Assembly (NCBI GenBank): GCA_017623295.1
Contig: JAGAPK010000031.1
Span: forward strand, 1 to 37,894
Source: Lachnospiraceae bacterium
GTDB lineage: Bacteria > Bacillota > Clostridia > Lachnospirales > Lachnospiraceae
DNA: 37,894 nt
Direction: 5' to 3'
This document shows positions 33,412 through 37,894 of this stretch, one piece after another (position 1 is the stretch's first letter; the number at the start of each line of letters is the position of its first letter). The notes below the pieces were generated by a model. That model was not told the DNA's origin, did no database searches, and was given only the letters and a program-made list of their open reading frames with translations. A program made the translations under genes and the position numbers.

Positions 33412-34164
33412 TTAAATAAGATAATCATAATCATTCAGATATCTACGCAAAAACTGTCGTGTACGTTCTTCCTTCGGATGTGTAAAAAATTCTTTGGAAG
33501 TACCTTCTTCTACAATTTTTCCATCTGCCATAAAGACAACTTTTGTTGCAGCATCTCTGGCAAAAGACATTTCATGAGTAACAACTACCATTGTCGTTCC
33601 TTCTTTTGCAAGTTTCTTCATAACGCCCAATACTTCACCTATCAGTTCCGGGTCCAAAGCAGAAGTTGGTTCATCAAACAAAATCACCTCCGGGTTCACA
33701 GCAAACGCGCGGGCAATTCCTACTCGTTGCTGCTGACCACCAGATAATTGTGAGGGATAGTAATCATATCTTTCAGAAAGTCCAACTTTATCCAATGCTT
33801 CTTTTGCTATTTTCTCTGCTTCTGCCTTTGGCACTTTTCTTGCAATAATCAATCCTTCTGTTACATTTTCCAATGCCGTTTTATTTTGAAAAAGATTGTA
33901 ATTTTGAAAAACAAAGGCTGTTTTTTTACGAATTGCTGCAATCTCTTTTTTGCTTGCCTTACTCAAATCCGTCTCAATACCATCAAAAACTATTTTTCCT
34001 TCATCCGCTTTCTCCAAAAAGTTAATGCATCGTAAAAATGTCGTTTTACCCGAGCCACTTGGGCCAAGAATTGCAACTACATCATTTTTTTCTATGGTCA
34101 ATGAAATTCCTTTCAGTACCTCATTTCCTTGAAACGATTTTTTTACATTATCAATTGTTATCAT
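33412..34164 (-). CDS. Polar amino acid ABC transporter, ATP-binding subunit
   Basis: The cytoplasmic ATPase of an importer, 250 residues. Walker A is [19 protein letters not shown]. The Q-loop region [18 protein letters not shown] follows, then signature [15 protein letters not shown], Walker [16 protein letters not shown] and the H-loop [12 protein letters not shown]. It belongs to the GlnQ/TcyN polar-amino-acid group. It is the last gene of the substrate-binding protein, permease, permease, ATPase series, 26 bases after the second permease. Nearby trans-sulfuration genes make cystine or another sulfur amino acid a reasonable but unproven substrate. Confidence 0.95.
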   Translation of the reverse strand: MITIDNVKKSFQGNEVLKGISLTIEKNDVVAILGPSGSGKTTFLRCINFLEKADEGKIVFDGIETDLSKASKKEIAAIRKKTAFVFQNYNLFQNKTALENVTEGLIIARKVPKAEAEKIAKEALDKVGLSERYDYYPSQLSGGQQQRVGIARAFAVNPEVILFDEPTSALDPELIGEVLGVMKKLAKEGTTMVVVTHEMSFARDAATKVVFMADGKIVEEGTSKEFFTHPKEERTRQFLRRYLNDYDYLI

Positions 34165-34190
34165 ATGTTCACCTATTTTCTTTCCACTCT

Positions 34191-34895
34191 TTATGCAGTT
34201 ATCTTATAATGCAACAAACGTTTTTCCCAAATTTGGAACAATTTTTCCACGCATAGACATAGGATCAAATACATAACGAAAATATCCAGGTAGGCTTCTA
34301 AATATTGATATCCCACACCTGCCAATGCCTTAGCACGTCCTGTAATATCCATTACTGCCATCATATATGCCAGTGAAGTATTTTTCAGCATATTCATACT
34401 GGCAGTACACATACTTGGGGCTGCAACCGCAAGTGCTTGCGGAATAATGATTCTCCGGTAGGCTTGAAAAGCATTCAAACCAACGGTATATGCAGCTTCT
34501 TTTTGTCCTTTGGGAACTGACAATAATGCAGAGCGAAAGATTTCGCTTAAATGTGTAGAAGTATTAAATCCAAACACTAAAATCGCATAAAGCACAGGTG
34601 GTACACTGTATGCATCCAGTTGCCAGCCATTCGCTTCTATCATCTGATTCAGAATAGCCGGCAATGCAGAATAAATAAGAAAAATCTGGACTACTACCGG
34701 AGTTCCTCGTACAAAAGAAACATATAATGCAGCTAACTTATCAATTATGAAAATCTTATTTACACGAATGAGTGCTAATAGAAATCCTAAAGGAACTGCA
34801 ATAAGCAATGCCCCCAAGGCCATTCCCAATGTTACTGGTATACCCGGAATAATCTGTATTAAAGTTTCAAATGCGAAAGAAATATCTAAATTCAT
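34191..34895 (-). CDS. Polar amino acid ABC transporter permease (second)
   Basis: An integral membrane permease of 234 residues of the HisMQ type. [20 protein letters not shown] opens the first helix. [20 protein letters not shown] is the family motif. The EAA loop reads [20 protein letters not shown]. About five hydrophobic segments are visible. Its start overlaps the stop of the first permease by four bases (ATGA). The two permeases differ in sequence and so form a heterodimer, as in TcyLM-type cystine systems. Confidence 0.93.
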   Translation of the reverse strand: MNLDISFAFETLIQIIPGIPVTLGMALGALLIAVPLGFLLALIRVNKIFIIDKLAALYVSFVRGTPVVVQIFLIYSALPAILNQMIEANGWQLDAYSVPPVLYAILVFGFNTSTHLSEIFRSALLSVPKGQKEAAYTVGLNAFQAYRRIIIPQALAVAAPSMCTASMNMLKNTSLAYMMAVMDITGRAKALAGVGYQYLEAYLDIFVMYLILCLCVEKLFQIWEKRLLHYKITA

Positions 34896-35617
34896 ACGTT
34901 CCCTCCTGCAGATGCTTTCACTTTTCTTGGATTAGTATATTTTCCAAGATGTAAATGATACACCCGAAGTATTTTCTCCACTAGTAAGGCAAGTAGCCAG
35001 AATAGTAACGCCACTAAAATATATATCTCTGTTGTATGTACATTGTATGCCAAAGAATCCAATATTTTCGCCTGACCCATTAAATCTACCAAACCGATTG
35101 CAAACACCAGAGCGGTATCCTGCATTAACGAAATAATAACATTACTAATCATTGGAACCGCAATATACATCATTTGCGGAAAAATGATTCTAATAAAAGC
35201 TTGTCTTTCTGTTAAGCCACTACACAGCGCAGCTTCTCTTTGTCCTTTTCCTACTGCTACATAAGCTGTTCTGAAGTTATCCGATAAATTGGATGCTGCA
35301 TACATGGTTAATGTAATTACTGCATAAAATGACTTCGGTAAATTAGGATTTTTTGCTCCAAACAATCCTCCTATTATCGGAATGGCATAATAGACAATGA
35401 AGAGCATAATAATGAATGGCGTACAGCGAATCATACTGGTATATCCAAAAGCAATTTTTTTCACCCACTTGTACTGACTCATTTTTGCCTTTGCTAATAG
35501 TCCTCCAAAGAATGCACCTAAAAGGAAACTTATCAATACAATCCTAAGTGTAACTAATGTATAAGGCAGTAATTTCGGTATTAAATTGACTATGTAGACT
35601 ATATCAAATGTTCGCAT
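34892..35617 (-). CDS. Polar amino acid ABC transporter permease (first)
   Basis: A 241-residue membrane permease. LLPYTLVTLRIVLISFLLGA and YTSMIRCTPFIIMLFIVYY form the N-terminal permease motif, with Cys where Gly is usual (RGTP to RCTP). The EAA loop is REAALCSGLTERQAFIRIIF. Helices continue to the C-terminal Lys-rich tail. It lies 17 bases after the binding-protein stop and overlaps the next permease by four bases, so the genes are translationally coupled. Confidence 0.93.
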   Translation of the reverse strand: MRTFDIVYIVNLIPKLLPYTLVTLRIVLISFLLGAFFGGLLAKAKMSQYKWVKKIAFGYTSMIRCTPFIIMLFIVYYAIPIIGGLFGAKNPNLPKSFYAVITLTMYAASNLSDNFRTAYVAVGKGQREAALCSGLTERQAFIRIIFPQMMYIAVPMISNVIISLMQDTALVFAIGLVDLMGQAKILDSLAYNVHTTEIYILVALLFWLLALLVEKILRVYHLHLGKYTNPRKVKASAGGNV

Positions 35618-35634
35618 CCGCCTCTTCTCCCATT

Positions 35635-36447
35635 TTACTCTTCTGTATACTGTAAAATATCAGTACCAAAGTATTCTTCTGACAATGTTGATAAAGTTCC
35701 ATCCTCTTTTAACTGTTTCAGAATAGTGTCATACTTCTGCTGCAAGTCAGTCTGTTCTTTGTTAAATAATGTCCATGTCTTAATCGCTGTTACCGGAATA
35801 AATACCAGTTCATCATTTGTATCAATTGCTTCTTTAATTTTTTCAAAACGACTGTTCTCTGCAACACATACGTCATATCTGCCATCTAACACCCACTGAA
35901 AACCTTCTGCATCAGTCTTCCAATCAGTAACCTCTAATTCAATTTGTTTATCTGGATGTGCTTCATTATATTCTTTGATTACACCATAGTTACCACTTGT
36001 TCCACCCAATGGTGTTACGGTTAAGCCCTGATCCACAATGTCTTCAAATCCTGTTAAGTCAGAATGCTCTTTGGTTGTAATAATTCCTACAATACTACCT
36101 CCGATATTTTCTTCCGGGAACAAATACTTCTGTTCTCTTTCCTCATTCCAGAAATAACCCGCAAATCCTGCTACATACTGTCCACTCTCTAATCCCATTA
36201 AAAGATTTTCCTGTGATACGGCATCATAAACAAATTCATATTCCGGTAATGCTTCATCAATCAGTTTTGCAATTTCTACGTCATAGCCAGAAGGATTTCC
36301 TTCTTCATCAATATAAGATGTCGGATACAAATCTTCTCGAATTCCGATGGTAACTTGTGTCACACCATCCTCTGTTTCCTGTCCGCATCCTACAACTCCT
36401 GTTACCACGATTCCTGTTAATAATGCTGCTAATAATCTTTTTTTCAT
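35635..36447 (-). CDS. Amino acid ABC transporter substrate-binding lipoprotein
   Basis: A 270-residue periplasmic-binding-protein-type lipoprotein tethered outside the membrane. The signal peptide MKKRLLAALLTGIVVTGVVG ends in a lipobox with Cys21. The mature protein has TIGIREDLYPTSYIDEEGNP, GYDVEIAKLIDEALPEYEF and AVSQENLLMGLESGQYVAGF, the type II solute-binding fold. Late segments include DGRYDVCVAENSRFEKI and DGTLSTLSEEYFGTD. The ligand is not readable; TcyK-like sulfur amino-acid binders are the closest guess given the neighbours. It is 55 bases after the M24 peptidase and 17 before the first permease. Confidence 0.94.
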   Translation of the reverse strand: MKKRLLAALLTGIVVTGVVGCGQETEDGVTQVTIGIREDLYPTSYIDEEGNPSGYDVEIAKLIDEALPEYEFVYDAVSQENLLMGLESGQYVAGFAGYFWNEEREQKYLFPEENIGGSIVGIITTKEHSDLTGFEDIVDQGLTVTPLGGTSGNYGVIKEYNEAHPDKQIELEVTDWKTDAEGFQWVLDGRYDVCVAENSRFEKIKEAIDTNDELVFIPVTAIKTWTLFNKEQTDLQQKYDTILKQLKEDGTLSTLSEEYFGTDILQYTEE

Positions 36448-36502
36448 TGTTTTAATCTCCTCTTTTGTCTTTTTATTTTGTTATTTTTATTTTTTTGTGA
36501 TT

Positions 36503-37687
36503 TTATAAATGTAAAGTTGGAACTGCGTTGGTAAAATATTCAATTCCCTGTTCCGTTACTAAAAAAGTATCTTCTATATTATAGCTGTGATGTTTTGAAC
36601 TATAATAAGGTACCTCGATGCAAAATACCATTCCCGGTTCAAAAACTCGATTATCATCCGGTGCAATAAAAGGATATTCTTCTGAAAATCTTGCGCAACC
36701 CAAAGAATGTCCATGATGCCCTCTGATATAATTTTCAATTCCGGCATCTGCAATCGCTTTCTGCACTTGCTTAAATACTTCACTTCTTGGTACTCCGGGA
36801 GCAATTGTTTTTCTTGCTGCTTCATATCCTTTCCAGAGTTTTTCGTAAATTTTTTCACGTTCGGGAACAGTGCTTCCTCCTACTGCAAAAGTTCTTGCAA
36901 TATCTGAATTATATCCAGACAACTCCGGTCCTCCATCTAAACGAACAATATCACCTCTCTTTAGCACCTTGCCTGTAAGAATCCACGCCGGAGCAAAATC
37001 ATCTGCAAAAGTATGCGCTTGATCGACTGCTATAATTTCACTGTTCTGCTCCAGACAATGTTTTCTGAACAAAGCAGAAACTTCTGTATCCGTCATTCCC
37101 TGTACAGTCTCTCTTGCCGTCTTAATCATGGCAATTTCCGACATTCTTGCCGCTTCTCTTAATAAATTAATTTCCCATTCCGTTTTTCTACTGCGTAACT
37201 CAATCAAAAACTGTGTAATATCCGGTAACTGCTCCGCTTTAAACTGAGATGTCAAATATTCCCATGCTTTAATTTTGATATAGTCTTGCTGAACACCAAT
37301 CGTAAGGCCTTTTTGCTTTTCCGGCAAAACACTTAATGCCAATCGATAACTCTGATTTACATCCGGCTGCACCTCTTTTTTCTGTCCTGCTTTTGCATAA
37401 TCCTCTATGTAAATCCATGTTGGATAAGCAATCAATTCGATATCCTTTGTTACTCGTGCTGCTGACTGTCTTTCGAATTCACTCAAAATCAGATATGCCT
37501 TTCCCTCTGCTGTAATAACCGCAATTGTAAGACCGGTATTTACTGACTTATATAGAAATGGACTGGCAAAACCTGTCGCATAAAAAATGGCATCCGGTGA
37601 AGTTAAAAGAATGGCATCATAATTTTCTCTTTGTATACCAGAAACAATTTTTTGTAAAATCTCTTTTTGATTTCTACCCTGTATCAT
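36503..37687 (-). CDS. M24 family aminopeptidase (Xaa-Pro aminopeptidase/creatinase type)
   Basis: A cytoplasmic metallopeptidase of 394 residues with an N-terminal creatinase-like domain (LTSPDAIFYATGFASPF) and a pita-bread catalytic domain. The five metal ligands are visible in order: Asp in VRLDGGPELSGYNSD, a second Asp there, His in HHGHSLGC, Glu in VFCIEVPYYS and Glu in YNIEDTFLV. The expected activity is removal of the N-terminal residue before proline from peptides. The Met at 37685-37687 has AGAGGA six bases before it; ATGs at 37705 and 37693 lack good spacing. It precedes the ABC importer by 55 bases, so peptide trimming and amino-acid import may share regulation. Confidence 0.92.
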   Translation of the reverse strand: MIQGRNQKEILQKIVSGIQRENYDAILLTSPDAIFYATGFASPFLYKSVNTGLTIAVITAEGKAYLILSEFERQSAARVTKDIELIAYPTWIYIEDYAKAGQKKEVQPDVNQSYRLALSVLPEKQKGLTIGVQQDYIKIKAWEYLTSQFKAEQLPDITQFLIELRSRKTEWEINLLREAARMSEIAMIKTARETVQGMTDTEVSALFRKHCLEQNSEIIAVDQAHTFADDFAPAWILTGKVLKRGDIVRLDGGPELSGYNSDIARTFAVGGSTVPEREKIYEKLWKGYEAARKTIAPGVPRSEVFKQVQKAIADAGIENYIRGHHGHSLGCARFSEEYPFIAPDDNRVFEPGMVFCIEVPYYSSKHHSYNIEDTFLVTEQGIEYFTNAVPTLHL

Positions 37688-37754
37688 CTTCATTCCTCTT
37701 TTCATATTTGTATATCATGTTTTCATCCATCTGCCTGATATCTGCCAAATGACA

Positions 37755-37894
37755 ATCGAGTAGGAGAAAATTCCTCTTTATAGAGAAATTTTCGACCTCT
37801 CACACCACCGTGCGTACCGTTCGGTACACGGCGGTTCAATCAATTTAACAAGTGACACACTTTTCGGTGTAGTAGTCTGACATGGAGACTAATC
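37755..37894 (-). mobile_element. 3' end of a group II intron (domains V and VI), cut by the window edge
   Basis: On the minus strand, 37836-37804 folds as a canonical domain V. It has a nine-pair lower helix (ACCGCCGTG with CACGGTGGT) containing a G-U pair in the catalytic-triad position (CGC), a two-base CG bulge, and a four-pair tip capped by loop GAAC. Directly after it, 37801 to about 37760 forms a domain VI-like hairpin (GAAAATT/AATTTTC). The sequence then runs to CTACTCGAT, a typical intron 3' end, placed at 37755. The remainder of the intron lies beyond the window. Confidence 0.85.
37845..37892 (-). CDS. Possible last 15 codons of the intron-encoded reverse transcriptase
   Basis: An open frame from the window edge ends LVSMSDYYTEKCVTC and a TAA at 37845-37847, just upstream of domain V, where the LtrA-type maturase ORF would end. 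The fragment is too short to recognise by sequence; only position supports it. Confidence 0.3.
   Translation of the reverse strand, partial: LVSMSDYYTEKCVTC

Overview
This 37.9 kb window is a low-GC Firmicutes chromosome segment. It is most probably from an anaerobic, Lachnospiraceae-type member of the Clostridia. The pointers are AT-rich DNA with strong AGGAGG-type ribosome binding sites, a CIRCE-hrcA-grpE-dnaK heat-shock operon, a DUF6465-like Ala/Lys/Pro-rich protein, an Amt-PII fusion ammonium transporter, and an hprK-glucokinase-murB-rapZ-whiA-HPr operon. The genus assignment is inference. Almost all genes are on the minus strand; the plus-strand genes are an AEC transporter, a chemotaxis receptor, a cyclophilin and an AraC-type regulator.

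Layout. 1-2240: start of dnaK, then grpE and hrcA, driven by a good promoter with a perfect CIRCE operator. 2.4-3.1 kb: a histone-H1-like small protein. 3.1-6.0 kb: aminotransferase, patatin lipase and undecaprenyl-diphosphatase in one probable operon. 6.1-8.3 kb: GH36 alpha-galactosidase. 8.5-11.0 kb: AEC transporter converging on pyruvate kinase. 11.2-13.1 kb: Amt-PII fusion with an elaborate leader (consensus promoter, two stem/T-run structures and two look-alike hexaloop hairpins). 13.2-17.0 kb: chemotaxis receptor, GNAT acetyltransferase and cyclophilin. 17.3-19.2 kb: class II aldolase and a diacylglycerol-kinase-family enzyme. 19.3-26.3 kb: uvrC followed by hprK, ROK glucokinase, murB, rapZ, whiA and an HPr-like protein carrying Glu in place of His15. 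26.4-28.6 kb: ftsH with low-complexity tails. 28.8-31 kb: AraC regulator, a 66-residue unknown protein and a ketopantoate-reductase-family dehydrogenase. 31-37.7 kb: MalY-type C-S lyase, a cystathionine-gamma-synthase-family enzyme, an amino-acid ABC transporter and an M24 peptidase. 37.75 kb to the end: the 3' end (domains V and VI) of a group II intron running in on the minus strand.

How the genes work together. The largest block links carbon sensing to envelope and division functions: HprK can only act on Ser46 of the local HPr-like protein, glucokinase feeds glycolysis, MurB and RapZ concern cell-wall precursors, and WhiA is a division and chromosome regulator. Aldolase and pyruvate kinase lie nearby but have their own signals. 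The right-hand block reads as uptake and conversion of sulfur-containing amino acids, with a peptidase upstream. Nothing here is a CRISPR, toxin or prophage module. The least conventional elements are the amt leader, the two signalling proteins whose classical modification residues are replaced (PII Tyr51 to Met, HPr His15 to Glu), and an unexplained palindrome over the hrcA promoter.
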